A stretch of DNA of 64,000 nt, taken from assembly GCA_019359355.1 (NCBI GenBank), contig JAHHHM010000004.1, forward strand, positions 1-64,000. The letters are read 5' to 3'. This document shows, piece after piece, positions 18,858 to 28,015 of this stretch (its first letter is position 1; each line of letters starts with the position of its first letter). The stretch is from Microcoleus vaginatus WJT46-NPBG5 (GTDB taxonomy: Bacteria > Cyanobacteriota > Cyanobacteriia > Cyanobacteriales > Oscillatoriaceae). Made by a program: the position numbers and the translations under genes. Below the pieces are notes generated by a model. The model searched no databases, was not told the origin of the DNA, and saw nothing but the letters and a program-made list of their open reading frames with translations.

Positions 18858-20951
18858 ATGAAATTAACCCCGCTTTTGTTATGGATTTTCTTGGTATCAC
18901 TAACGCTGCGTGTCCTAGAAATTACGATTCCCTTAAATACCGATGAAGCGTTATGGCTATTTCGCGGAACTCGTTTTTTGCAGAATCTGTTTAATGGAAA
19001 CCTAGAAGAGACGTATGGCCGCCATCATCCTGGAGTCACCAATATGTGGCTCACTGGCAGCGGCATGATACTTAATTGTTGGTTAAACAAGCTTTTTCCA
19101 GGTTGGGTAAACATGAATTCTTCTTCAAGCCTAAACGCTTGTTTGAACACAATGATACAGTCATCTATACCCATCAACTTATATGTAATACCTCGCCTGC
19201 TGCAAGCAGTGATTACTTCAGCTTGCATGGTAGGAATATATATACTTGCTAAACAACTGTTAGGGCGACCTGCGGCTCTAGCTGCCATTACCTTACTCAT
19301 ACTAGAACCGTTCTTTTTAGGCTATCAGCGCTTCATCACAACTGATGCCCTACAAGCTGACTTGAGTGTGTTGGCATTGCTCCTTCTTCTACTTTACTTA
19401 CGGGGAGATGGCGATCGGAAATGGCTTGTAGCTTCAGGTGTATTAATGGGATTGGCAACGGCTGCGAAACTACCGACTCTTTGCCTCCTGCCTGGAGTTA
19501 TTATCTGGATTGTTTTGATTGAGTTAGGAATCTGGCGAACAAGTTTTCCTCAAAGAGGCTGGAAGCGACAAATTAGAGATCTGATGTTGTGGAGTATGAC
19601 TTTAGGTGCGATCATCTTTCTGATTTGGCCTACATTATGGGTGGCACCTCGACAAACATTTGACACCCTCAAAGAGGGTCTTGAAAAAGAAGCTGATAGG
19701 GGTGGTCATTTCTTTCTAGGACAGGTGAGAACTTCGCCAGGACTTGCTTTCTATCCGTTAGTCCTAACCTATCGTCTTTCACCCGCTATGCAAGCTGGAT
19801 TACTAGCTTGTTTAGTCATAGTAATCATTCCCAAATTGCGTCGTGCTTGTAAGAAAACCCCTGAGCTAATTGCCCTGTTCTTAATCCCTTTATGTGCCCT
19901 AGTTTTTCTATCTATTATCAAGAGCAAGTTTGATCGTTACTTCCTTCTCGTTTGGCCAGAGCTAGCCTTGTTGGCTGGGGTTGGGTGGAGAACAATTGGA
20001 TTTTGGGTCAAACACTGGAGGGTATTACAACAACCTCGCTTGTCTAATAACTGGGTTAGTAGATGGAAGACTAACCGAGGAATAAAGACTACAGTCTTGC
20101 TAGCACTAGCTCAAATCCTCATCCTTTTACCCCACTATCCCGACTATTTAACTTACTACAATCCCTTATTTGGGGGTTTACGCACTGCTCAAAACTTGTT
20201 AACGATAGGTCAAGGAGAGGGTCTAGATCGAGCTGCTCACTGGTTAAACCAGTTACCCAATGCTCAAAAAATTACCGCAGCTGTACTGCACCCCACAGTG
20301 TTGGCCGCCTATTTTCAGGGTCATACTGTAGAACTAGACAAGTGGACATCAGCTAATCGTGTGGTCTATTACATCAATGCGATACAGCGCCAGAAGCCAG
20401 AACCGTCTGTATTTGCTTACTTTACAGCACAGCAACCGTTGTACACTGTACAGCTCCATGGAGTTGACTATGTAAAAGTCTATCCAGGCCCTGCGCCTCT
20501 ACCTGAGGATTTAAAAAATATCCAGGTTCCCCTCTCTCTATCTTTTGGGAAAAAGATACGCTTGCTAAAATATGACCTGAATAAATCTGAGCTAAAACCC
20601 GGTGAGGAGCTTCTCGTTACGTTTTACTGGAAATTTCTGGAGCCACTGCCGCCAGATTTCAACATAAGCCTTAGCCTGCGTAATCAAGATGGAAATTTCC
20701 AGAACCGTTCCGATGCGCCGCTACTAGCTGGCTATTTGCCTGTCGAGCAAATCGTGCCAGGTACTGTTGTGCGAGATGTGCATAAGTTAACAACTGAGCT
20801 TAATGTACTACCGGGGCATTATCGCCTTGAAGTAGGATGGTTTTCACCTAATAAGGGGCAAGCACTGGAAGTACGCGATGCAGCAGGGAGGGAGCAAGGC
20901 TCTCAGGCAGTTATTGACGAGGTTGAGGTGGTACGACAAGCTACATATTAA
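18858..20951 (+). CDS. GT39/ArnT-like membrane glycosyltransferase
   Basis: 697 residues. The N-terminal membrane helix is followed by TDEALWLFRGTRF, which carries the acidic Asp-Glu of GT-C (PMT/ArnT-like) glycosyltransferases in the first periplasmic loop, and HHPGVTNMWLTG. About 10-11 membrane helices run to residue 430. The C-terminal 260 residues are soluble, and the last 140 look like a beta-sandwich. The enzyme should transfer a sugar from a polyprenyl-phosphate donor to protein or lipid on the outer face of the membrane; donor and acceptor cannot be read from the sequence. The gene uses almost no GCCGGC sites, unlike the core genes of this window, and sits between mobile-element relics, so transfer is plausible. 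Confidence 0.8.
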   Translation: MKLTPLLLWIFLVSLTLRVLEITIPLNTDEALWLFRGTRFLQNLFNGNLEETYGRHHPGVTNMWLTGSGMILNCWLNKLFPGWVNMNSSSSLNACLNTMIQSSIPINLYVIPRLLQAVITSACMVGIYILAKQLLGRPAALAAITLLILEPFFLGYQRFITTDALQADLSVLALLLLLLYLRGDGDRKWLVASGVLMGLATAAKLPTLCLLPGVIIWIVLIELGIWRTSFPQRGWKRQIRDLMLWSMTLGAIIFLIWPTLWVAPRQTFDTLKEGLEKEADRGGHFFLGQVRTSPGLAFYPLVLTYRLSPAMQAGLLACLVIVIIPKLRRACKKTPELIALFLIPLCALVFLSIIKSKFDRYFLLVWPELALLAGVGWRTIGFWVKHWRVLQQPRLSNNWVSRWKTNRGIKTTVLLALAQILILLPHYPDYLTYYNPLFGGLRTAQNLLTIGQGEGLDRAAHWLNQLPNAQKITAAVLHPTVLAAYFQGHTVELDKWTSANRVVYYINAIQRQKPEPSVFAYFTAQQPLYTVQLHGVDYVKVYPGPAPLPEDLKNIQVPLSLSFGKKIRLLKYDLNKSELKPGEELLVTFYWKFLEPLPPDFNISLSLRNQDGNFQNRSDAPLLAGYLPVEQIVPGTVVRDVHKLTTELNVLPGHYRLEVGWFSPNKGQALEVRDAAGREQGSQAVIDEVEVVRQATY

Positions 20952-20981
20952 ACAAGGTCTTGCTAACTATTTTCTGCGCAC

Positions 20982-21149
20982 AAAGTGTCACCCCACTGGC
21001 TGCGGCATAGTCACGTTAGCCATGTGTTCAATTTGGGGGGCCGATTAGTTTAGTGCAGGCTACACTTGGGCATTCCAGTATTGAGACGACGGGGCGGTAT
21101 TTGCACGTCAATCCGTCTGATAGTAGCGGGTTGCACCTGCCGGTGTAGT
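20982..21149 (+). pseudogene. Tyrosine recombinase (XerC/D-like) C-terminal relic
   Basis: Two overlapping frames joined at the G run 21035-21040 read VSPHWLRHSHVSHVFNLGG, then PISLVQATLGHSSIETTGRYLHVNP, ending at TAG 21147-21149. The R-x-x-H, H and Tyr residues of the tyrosine-recombinase C-terminus are all present. The N-terminal and core-binding parts are absent, so this is a dead fragment. Confidence 0.75.
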
Positions 21150-21218
21150 GGTAGACTTGATTGAGACAATTCGGGCGCAGGGATCAAAAGTCAGCACGCC
21201 CTTAGTTTCCAACCTCGG

Positions 21219-21794
21219 ATGTTTCTTATGAAAATAATTTGGGAAAGAATTCATAATTGGCTAGCAGCCAATGCACCTCAAGTGCTGGAAAGCCTTAAAC
21301 CCGGCGCTACTGATGAGGAGATGTATCAAGCAGAAACATTCTTTGGTGTAAAGTTTCCTGAGGATTTCAAGCTATCTTACCGCGTGCATAACGGTCAGAA
21401 GGAAGAGTCTTATTGCCTGTTCCCCTACTTAGATTTCCTCTCCCTTCAAAGCGCGATTGAAATATCTGAAAAATGGCAAAATTGTTCAGACAATAAATTT
21501 AGGTGCAATCCTGAAGACATTTCTGAAGGAATCTGGAATGGTTGGTGGAACCCGAATTGGATTCCAGTGTCAATGGAATCTAATGGTGCCTGCGAATGCG
21601 TAGATTTAGCCCCAGCAGCCGGCGGAAATGTTGGACAAGTCATTATTGTAGAGTGGCAAGAGCCTACTAGAAGACTTATTGCACCTAATTTTCGAGTTTA
21701 TTTGGAGAGCTTTGCAGATGCACTAGAACGAGGAGAATATTGCTTCTCTGAAGACGATTATGGGTTAGTCGATCTAGCTAATTTAAAATACTGA
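21219..21794 (+). CDS. SMI1/KNR4-family protein
   Basis: 191 residues with the SMI1/KNR4 layout: an N-terminal helix, LKPGATDEEMYQAETFFGVKFPEDFKLSYRVHNGQ (the conserved LPxDF/HNGG region), a middle Trp-rich segment ending NPNWIPVSMESNGACECVDLAP, and a C-terminal FRVYLESFADALERGEY. In bacteria many members are immunity proteins of polymorphic toxin systems, but in cyanobacteria they are also common as single genes. No toxin gene lies beside it here, so an immunity role is unsupported. An alternative ATG lies three codons downstream. It follows the recombinase relic directly. Confidence 0.8.
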   Translation: MFLMKIIWERIHNWLAANAPQVLESLKPGATDEEMYQAETFFGVKFPEDFKLSYRVHNGQKEESYCLFPYLDFLSLQSAIEISEKWQNCSDNKFRCNPEDISEGIWNGWWNPNWIPVSMESNGACECVDLAPAAGGNVGQVIIVEWQEPTRRLIAPNFRVYLESFADALERGEYCFSEDDYGLVDLANLKY

Positions 21795-22033
21795 ATCGCA
21801 TAGTTGGTAATGGTTGAGACTGCTAGTAGGCTGCACTTAATCTTGTCCAAAAAGACAGGACTTAGGCAGATACACTACATATAACGTGCCTGCATAAGTC
21901 AAGATTCAAAGTGGTCGTGGAATTTCCTCCTAATGAACTCGAACCTTCAGCTCCCCTACCTTCGGGCTAGTGGCCCCTGCGCTTTGAGAGCGGGTACAGG
22001 GAACAATAAGCAAAATTCCTACCACACAAAAAT
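21795..22033. other. Intergenic, no gene recognised
   Basis: About 240 bases. The minus strand between 21920 and 22010 contains a GGTTCGAGTTC box and GC-rich stems that look faintly tRNA-like, but the T-stem does not pair, so no tRNA is called. Confidence 0.4.
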
Positions 22034-22405
22034 ATGCGCCTGGTTCCTTTCCTCCTTTCCTTGATGGTTGCCGACCCGGCCTTCGCTCAAAACGTCAGCC
22101 CAGATATGGTGTGCTTTATTCAAAGCCAGAATGGGCGGATGATTGATCAGGAAAGTCTGTGCGGTGTTGTGCCGGCAACAGCCCCTACTACCACTGCTGC
22201 ACCTTCGACTTCTGCCCCTTCTTCTCTGCCTGTCCCCGCTCCTCCAGGCATGACAACTCCTTCTACTGCTGCCCCTACGAATATTCCACCCACTGCTGCA
22301 TCTCCTTCTACCAGCAGTGGGCAGTGCAACTCTCCTAACGACCGTGCGGCTGACGGGATCAGATGTGAGGGAAGGGCAAGCAGTGAGAATCCTGGTAGTC
22401 GATAA
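22034..22405 (+). CDS. Small secreted Pro/Thr/Ser-rich protein
   Basis: 123 residues. A signal peptide (residues 1-19, MRLVPFLLSLMVADPAFA with cleavage before Gln) is followed by a short domain with two Cys (CFIQSQNGRMIDQESLC) and a linker of about 50 residues made mostly of Pro, Thr, Ser and Ala. The C-terminal motif CNSPNDRAADGIRCEGRAS has paired Cys. Similar Cys-ending motifs occur at the end of other small exported cyanobacterial proteins. Function unknown; probably periplasmic or cell-surface. Confidence 0.65.
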   Translation: MRLVPFLLSLMVADPAFAQNVSPDMVCFIQSQNGRMIDQESLCGVVPATAPTTTAAPSTSAPSSLPVPAPPGMTTPSTAAPTNIPPTAASPSTSSGQCNSPNDRAADGIRCEGRASSENPGSR

Positions 22406-22786
22406 CAATTAATCTTCAAGGCTGTATACAAAGTCAACGGTGTGTCTACACTCTCATCAGGCACTCGGAAGACGCAAACCCTTTTATTTTTTCTATAGAT
22501 TTGGAGTGCCGGCAGGCAGCCCCATCGAAGCAGCCGATTTTTTTTTCGCATCCCAAATCAGGCTGGAAAGTTTGGGTCGGCTCTGGGGATGCTTAAGGGG
22601 TCAATCAACCTGTGCATCAGCAAGCATCCCCCAACTCCCTGGTTATCCTGTTAGCGCAGGAAAACCTAAGCGTTCTAAGGATGTAAAGGTATTTACTGAC
22701 AGAGAAGCTGAAACTATTACCAGGGGATCACCCTAATTAAGCCGGCAGACATCTTAGGGAGAATGTACACTTTTGACCTTCCCTTA
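22406..22786. other. Intergenic, no secure gene
   Basis: About 380 bases. A 98-codon open frame (22440-22736) has a plausible hydrophilic C-terminal half, but its N-terminal half is compositionally odd and it lacks a ribosome-binding site, so it is not called. Confidence 0.35.
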
Positions 22787-23477
22787 GAGGCTGTCTCTTC
22801 GGAACCTCTCTTGAGCAATACGAAATATCTTGAATGCTACTATGACACTCAGTTTCTGGAACCTTCTGCATGATGGAACGATTGCCAAGATTGCAGCACC
22901 TCGACACGATACGCGACTCCTCACTATTGAAATTGAGTATCTCCGTCATATGTTTAGCAAGGATGGAAACGCAATTATTATACAACTAGATAATTGTGAT
23001 GTTTTCGAGTATCAGGATTATCAAAATTTTATCAATGAGGAACGGACTCAAGAATTGTTGACGATTGCTACCTATGAACCGGAAATCCTGTCAGCAACAC
23101 AAAATCAAAACAACATCATTACAATAGTATGCGTTGCAGGACTGGTGCGAACACGCTACCAAAGCTTCAGTCTTACACTTGATAATGAATATCCCATAAC
23201 CCTTGAAAATCTCAAAAATGCATATCAACGGTATTGGGAGGCATTTGGTAACAAAAATACCCTTAGGGAATAGCAACCTTTAGATATCCTACGCTATCCC
23301 TGCATCCTCAAAAATTGAGCGGGATGATTCCCTCGTGACTACTGGCTATCGTGGATCACAGGGCATTCTCGCAGGGGTGGAAGCTACAAACAATTCAGGC
23401 TAGTAGCGGAAATGTTTCCGGGGATGGAGGCGATTACCCCCATTTCGCCGCTTTTACATTTCTTTAGAGACAGCCTC
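22787..23477. mobile_element. 691-bp TTA-flanked element with an unknown ORF
   Basis: A perfect 12-bp inverted repeat, GAGGCTGTCTCT (22787-22798) and AGAGACAGCCTC (23466-23477), flanked on both sides by TTA (22784-22786, 23478-23480). A 3-bp TNA duplication and GAG(G/A)CTGTCTC-like ends are typical of IS5-type elements. There is no transposase inside; instead it holds the gene at 22830-23273. It is probably a non-autonomous element or a deletion derivative. Confidence 0.6.
22830..23273 (+). CDS. Hypothetical protein inside an IS-like element
   Basis: 147 residues, no membrane segment, acidic, with alternating beta and helix patterns (LLTIEIEYLRHMF, NAIIIQLDNCDVFEY, NIITIVCVAGLVRTR). No family is recognised; the beta-rich profile and size resemble small immunity-like or uncharacterised proteins rather than a transposase. 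It lies wholly between the inverted repeats of the 691-bp element and may be passenger cargo. A second ATG two codons in (MTLSFWNLL) is possible. Confidence 0.55.
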   Translation: MNATMTLSFWNLLHDGTIAKIAAPRHDTRLLTIEIEYLRHMFSKDGNAIIIQLDNCDVFEYQDYQNFINEERTQELLTIATYEPEILSATQNQNNIITIVCVAGLVRTRYQSFSLTLDNEYPITLENLKNAYQRYWEAFGNKNTLRE

Positions 23478-23480
23478 TTA

Positions 23481-24002
23481 GCGAATCTACACCCGTCGGC
23501 AACCCCAACAAACGGCTAAAGGCGATTTAATGAATGCCACTGGACGCTATAGTCGGCAACGCTTTGAGAGCAAGTAGGCTATTTTAGAAAGTACCGTTTT
23601 AGCGACTTTGGGAAGTGTCGGCTTTCCCTGCCAAAACCTACAAACCAAGTTACTACCCTAAGAAATGAATTTTTTAAGGTAGTAAACCAATTTGACGCCC
23701 ATAAAACAAGTTACTACCCTAAGAAATGGATTTTTTGTAGTAGTAACCCATTTGGCTGCTAGAGGATTCGTCGGCACCCGTCCGCACCAGCACCTGCCCA
23801 CACCTCCCAAAACGGCTTGAAGCGATTCGCTACTCCCCTCTTCGTGCTTTACACAGCAAGAATTTTATGTCAATTAGGCGATTTTGAAAAGTGCTGTTTC
23901 GGGGTTCTGGGTGGAGGTGTGCAGCCGGCAGATATCAGGGCGGCTACGATTTCGGCGTGATTAGTATCGCTTCTGGCGGCGCGTCTCATTATCTATTTTT
24001 AA
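23481..24002. repeat. Non-coding repeat-rich region
   Basis: About 520 bases of related non-coding segments. Two direct copies of a 48-bp unit (23646-23694 and 23707-23754, period 61) each begin CAAGTTACTACCCTAAGAAATG and end AGTAA.CC.ATTTG; most of each unit is itself an inverted repeat, TTACTACC/GGTAGTAA in copy 1. Around them, 23799-23807 (CACACCTCC) pairs with 23913-23921. Segments near 23515-23620 and 23810-23905 look alike (AACGGCT.AAGGCGATT, AGGC.ATTTTgaAA). The whole looks like degenerate MITE-type DNA. Confidence 0.55.
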
Positions 24003-24285
24003 TTGATGAAAAGTAGAGAGGGGAGACGAGTGTTGCAGCCCTATGTGTGGCGCTTAGCTCAACTCAATCTCAACGCTTTGTCTAGCGCCACGTTCAGGAA
24101 GTCAATTTATGAATATCTATCATCAAGCATTTTGTTACAAAAGTTAATTTTGAGAATTTTGCACAAAATCCCGTTCTTTAGCCTGAGTAATTATCAGAAA
24201 AAGGTAATTGACATAGATAAAACAACGGCTATAGTGAAGAAGAGACAAACATACAAATATCTTAAATAGTTAGTTTAGAGAAAAC

Positions 24286-24672
24286 ATGAGAATAGTTAAG
24301 AATGTTTTAGTCAATACTCGAGTAGTTGCCTTCACCGGGCTTGTAGCTACTTTGATGCTGTCAGTAGCACCGGCTTCTGCACAGTCAGAAATTCCTCAGA
24401 GTGAAATGTCTTATTGCATGGGAACACTGACTGGTGAAACCCCGGGGTCACGGATTAATTTGCGTTCCGACGCTAGCATAAATTCTCAGCCGGAAGGCTA
24501 TGGACTTGTGGGTGATCGCGTTCACATATTACGATACCCCCGTGGTACCCCTCAAGATTTATTTATCGTCGAGGATAGCCAAGGTTCTTCTTGGTACTAC
24601 GTTGGTTTTCCCGAAAGTGGCGCTCGTGGCTGGATTCGCGAAGACTTCATATCTCCTGAATGCTTCAACTAA
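24286..24672 (+). CDS. Exported SH3b-domain protein
   Basis: 128 residues. The signal peptide is about 1-32 (positively charged start, TGLVATLMLSVAPASAQ). The mature part is one bacterial SH3-type domain: INLRSDASINSQPEGYGLVGDRVHILRY, a Trp-Tyr pair, and GWIREDFISPEC. The two Cys near both ends of the domain could form a disulfide. SH3b domains usually bind peptidoglycan or protein partners in the periplasm. The ATG at 24286 is preceded by the weak purine stretch GAGAAAAC. Confidence 0.75.
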   Translation: MRIVKNVLVNTRVVAFTGLVATLMLSVAPASAQSEIPQSEMSYCMGTLTGETPGSRINLRSDASINSQPEGYGLVGDRVHILRYPRGTPQDLFIVEDSQGSSWYYVGFPESGARGWIREDFISPECFN

Positions 24673-25567
24673 TACCAAGTTGCACTCAAAAGCGAAGCAT
24701 CTTTGAGGCACTTCGCTTTATCATTTTACCAGTATTGCGTTTTTCAGGTGCGCGAAGTACATCGGAATAACCTAACCCTCAACTCCTTCTCTCAAAGGGA
24801 AGGAAGGGTGGTTTTATATTGGACAGAGAAAAACTTGGTGAACCTGATTGGCAATATCGTGAATACAATTGGGAACATTGATCGCTTTTCATTGGTAGGT
24901 AGAAGCGAAGGACTAACATTACATTTACCGAAATAAATAACATCTGAAGCTGATACAATCATTCAGCAAACTAACATTCTCGAACAATTGATTAAAGAGA
25001 AGAGTTTTGAGCTTGAGTTTGTCTGTAAACGGAATTTTTAATTGTGCGACGCCTACAAGGTTCTGGCTGAGAAGCATGGTGGCCTTTTACACTGTAATTC
25101 TAGGCAGAGCCACAAGAGTCAGAATTGGTGATTGAGTTTCCAGTCGTCATGTTGTCTGTTATTTTAATCAAAACTTAAATTTATATATCCTAAGGCAATG
25201 ATTAAAACAGGTTGCACAAACGGCTGTTCACGACACAGATTGAAGCACCTTTCCCAAGCGCTCGGAATCTGTAACGCTGGTATCTTGTAAGCCGTTATAT
25301 TAACGTTATCAGTTTCACAAGCTCTCAAAATGCTGTCAAATAACAAACTATTTTTCATGTTATTAAATTAATGTCGTTAAACTTTTAAATCGATATAATT
25401 CTCATTTCCCCTATGTCGTAGCGATAAAGGTTCTCTTGGGACAACATCACTTTGGATTTATCGCTTAAGGGAGCAATATTGACACAGAGCGTTTGTCACT
25501 GAGAAGTTTTTGCGACGTAACCATAAAGTCTAAACTATTAAGAACCCTTAGACGAATAGAATGCGTT
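24673..25567. other. Long non-coding stretch
   Basis: About 895 bases. Open frames at 24703-24936 (plus) and 25164-25358 (minus) lack ribosome-binding sites and recognisable products. The segment before ilvD (25370-25567) should contain its promoter. No riboswitch, tRNA or clear repeat was seen. It is probably decayed coding DNA. Confidence 0.4.
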
Positions 25568-27412
25568 ATGCCGACCTATCGCTCCAAAACCTCCACTCAG
25601 GGACGCAATATGGCCGGTGCCCGCGCGCTCTGGCGTGCCACCGGAATGCACACTGAGGATTTTGAGAAGCCAATCATTGCAGTTGCCAACTCGTTTACCC
25701 AATTTGTACCTGGTCACGTTCACTTGAAGGATCTGGGACAACTGGTGTGCCGTGAGATTGAAGCCGCCGGCGCTGTTGCTAAAGAATTCAACACCATTGC
25801 CGTGGACGATGGCATTGCTATGGGTCATGACGGAATGCTCTATAGCCTGCCCTCGCGCGAGATTATCGCCGATTCAGTCGAGTACATGGTCAACGCCCAT
25901 TGTGCCGATGCCCTAGTTTGCATTTCCAACTGTGACAAAATCACCCCCGGTATGTTGATGGCAGCCATGCGTCTCAACATACCTACAGTATTCGTCTCCG
26001 GCGGGCCTATGGAAGCTGGCAAGACCAAGCTCTCAGAACACAAACTGGATCTAGTGGACGCAATGGTGGCTGCCGCGAACGACCGTATTAGCGATGAGGT
26101 GGTCGAAGAGTATGAGCGTTCCGCCTGCCCGACCTGTGGCTCTTGCTCTGGCATGTTCACTGCCAACTCTATGAACTGTCTCACGGAGGCGATCGGTCTT
26201 TCCTTACCTGGCAATGGCACAGTGCTAGCGACCCATTTTGATCGTAAGGATCTGTTTCTCAACGCCGCGCAAACCATTGTCAGCATTACCCGCCGTTACT
26301 ACGAGCAGGACGATGAATCGGTGTTGCCCCGCTCTATTGCCAGTTTCAAAGCATTCGAGAATGCCATGATGCTGGATATCGCGATGGGCGGTTCCACCAA
26401 CACCATTCTGCACTTACTGGCTACTGCTCATGAAGCCGGGGTCAATTTCACCTTGACCGACATTGATCGTCTCTCGCGCCAGGTTCCGCAACTCTGCAAG
26501 GTGGCACCTAACACACCTCAGTATCACATTGAGGATGTCCACCGGGCAGGTGGTATCCCCGGTATTCTCGGAGAGTTGGAGCGTGCGGGTCTGATCCACA
26601 CAGACTTGCCGACAGTCCATAGTAAAACGCTCAAAGAAGCACTCGATCATTGGGATGTCATGCGTACCGATGACGAAGCCGTCCACACCTTCTTCAAGGC
26701 CGGCCCTGCGGGTATTCCAACTCAGCAAGCGTTCAGTCAATCGACCCGATGGCCCTCTCTCGACCTAGACCGGGAAAACGGCTGTATCCGCAGCATCGAA
26801 AATGCCTTCAGCACCGAGGGTGGACTTGCTGTGCTATACGGCAACCTGGCGGAGCGCGGTTGTATTGTGAAGACGGCAGGCGTAGACGAAGACCTTTATG
26901 TGTTTGAAGGCAAGGCGCGTATTTATGAAAGCCAAGATGCTGCTGTCAAAGGAATTTTCAACGATGAGGTGGAACCGGGCGATGTGGTAATCATTCGCTA
27001 TGAAGGCCCGCGTGGTGGGCCTGGGATGCAGGAAATGCTCTATCCGACCAGTTACCTTAAATCTAAGGGGCTGGGCAAGGTTTGTGCATTATTGACCGAT
27101 GGTCGCTTTTCTGGCGGGACTTCGGGTCTCTCGATTGGTCATGCCTCTCCAGAGGCGGCGGCAGGCGGGAACATTGCGCTGGTTCAGGGTGGCGATCGCA
27201 TCCTAATCGACATCCCCAATCGCCGCATCAATGTGGAGCTATCGGCGGAGGAATTAGCCAAGCGTCGTCTGGCAATGGAAGCAAAGGGCAAAGATGCCTG
27301 GAAGCCGGCACAGCCCCGGCAGCGCCGGGTGACAGCAGCACTCAAGGCTTATGCATTGCTGGCGACTAGCGCGGATCAAGGCGCGGTACGAAACCTAGAA
27401 CTGCTTGAGTAG
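25568..27412 (+). CDS. ilvD: Dihydroxy-acid dehydratase, enterobacterial-length type
   Basis: 614 residues from ATG 25568; an upstream in-frame TTG (25493) adds 25 residues not found in the family. It dehydrates 2,3-dihydroxy-isovalerate and -methylvalerate in valine/isoleucine synthesis. The start [22 protein letters not shown] and the length match the 616-residue E. coli-type enzyme rather than the shorter (about 560) type usual in cyanobacteria. Iron-sulfur ligands are visible: Cys122 in [12 protein letters not shown] and Cys193 in [11 protein letters not shown]. The gene is intact. Its surroundings, mobile relics on both sides, and its type point to horizontal acquisition; whether a resident ilvD exists elsewhere is not visible. 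Confidence 0.95.
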   Translation: MPTYRSKTSTQGRNMAGARALWRATGMHTEDFEKPIIAVANSFTQFVPGHVHLKDLGQLVCREIEAAGAVAKEFNTIAVDDGIAMGHDGMLYSLPSREIIADSVEYMVNAHCADALVCISNCDKITPGMLMAAMRLNIPTVFVSGGPMEAGKTKLSEHKLDLVDAMVAAANDRISDEVVEEYERSACPTCGSCSGMFTANSMNCLTEAIGLSLPGNGTVLATHFDRKDLFLNAAQTIVSITRRYYEQDDESVLPRSIASFKAFENAMMLDIAMGGSTNTILHLLATAHEAGVNFTLTDIDRLSRQVPQLCKVAPNTPQYHIEDVHRAGGIPGILGELERAGLIHTDLPTVHSKTLKEALDHWDVMRTDDEAVHTFFKAGPAGIPTQQAFSQSTRWPSLDLDRENGCIRSIENAFSTEGGLAVLYGNLAERGCIVKTAGVDEDLYVFEGKARIYESQDAAVKGIFNDEVEPGDVVIIRYEGPRGGPGMQEMLYPTSYLKSKGLGKVCALLTDGRFSGGTSGLSIGHASPEAAAGGNIALVQGGDRILIDIPNRRINVELSAEELAKRRLAMEAKGKDAWKPAQPRQRRVTAALKAYALLATSADQGAVRNLELLE

Positions 27413-27684
27413 AAAAATATGCAAATACAAAACGGGGATTGTGTCGCTTGCAACAGGTCAATAGGAAGGCGGAAAAACTTATCCGTGCCTACTCTCCCTC
27501 CTAATATCTACTCCTTCTGTGTTCAAGTAACGACATTTTCGCTTCTGTAGTAGACGCTGAAATGGTGAAGCTGAGATCATTTGCAAAGTAGCATTTCAAA
27601 CACTTGCTTGGTAAAGGTTTCAGCTTCCTTCCTACCCCCCAGTGATTGTTTTAACGTTTGACCCTTTTAAGGAAAGTCGTTGTC
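27413..27684. other. Non-coding, IS-flanking DNA
   Basis: About 270 bases between ilvD and the IS630 relic. No gene, hairpin or RNA was recognised. Confidence 0.3.
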
Positions 27685-27969
27685 ATGGATAATCTACCTG
27701 CACATAAAGTTAAAGAAATCCAACCTTTAATTGAATCGGTTGGTACAAGTCTTCTGTATCTGTCTCCGAATTCTCCTGAATTTAATCCCTAGGGCTACGC
27801 CCCGCCGAAGGCGTACGAACATTGGTGGTCACAATTAAAAGCGTTTTTAAAACAATTTTCCCCCACTACCGCGTCTGGAGTTGATGGTTTAATTAAACGA
27901 GCACTTCAATTAATGAATCTCGAACATCTCAAAAATTGGTTTACACATTGCTGCTACTGTACCTCATAA
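27685..27969 (+). pseudogene. IS630-family transposase C-terminal relic
   Basis: About 95 codons of an IS630 transposase C-terminus: MDNLPAHKVKEI, then SPNSPEFNP, and after an interruption EHWWSQLKAFLKQFSP ending NWFTHCCYCTS. Between NP and EHWW, where the family has one Ile codon, lie 27 bases (27790-27816) starting with a TAG and containing the inverted repeat TACGCC/GGCGTA. The frame resumes exactly, so a small palindromic repeat seems to have inserted. Everything N-terminal is missing. Confidence 0.8.
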
Positions 27970-28015
27970 ATTCCAAATCTGCTGTAAGTACTTGCATAGC
28001 CTCACCAGTTTTTTT

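Noticed and set aside
21920-22012. tRNA-like GGTTCGAGTTC box on the minus strand
   Set aside because: The flanking five bases do not pair to form a T-stem and no acceptor stem can be drawn.
22440-22736. 98-codon plus-strand open frame
   Set aside because: The second half looks protein-like but there is no credible start or family.
23646-23754. CRISPR array
   Set aside because: Only two copies, each itself palindromic over nearly its whole length, with a 12-base spacer; no cas genes nearby.
24003-24269. 88-codon open frame before the SH3b gene
   Set aside because: No ribosome-binding site or recognisable domain; basic, Leu/Lys-rich composition is consistent with chance in AT-rich DNA.
25164-25358. 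64-codon minus-strand open frame upstream of ilvD
   Set aside because: No Shine-Dalgarno sequence and no recognisable product.
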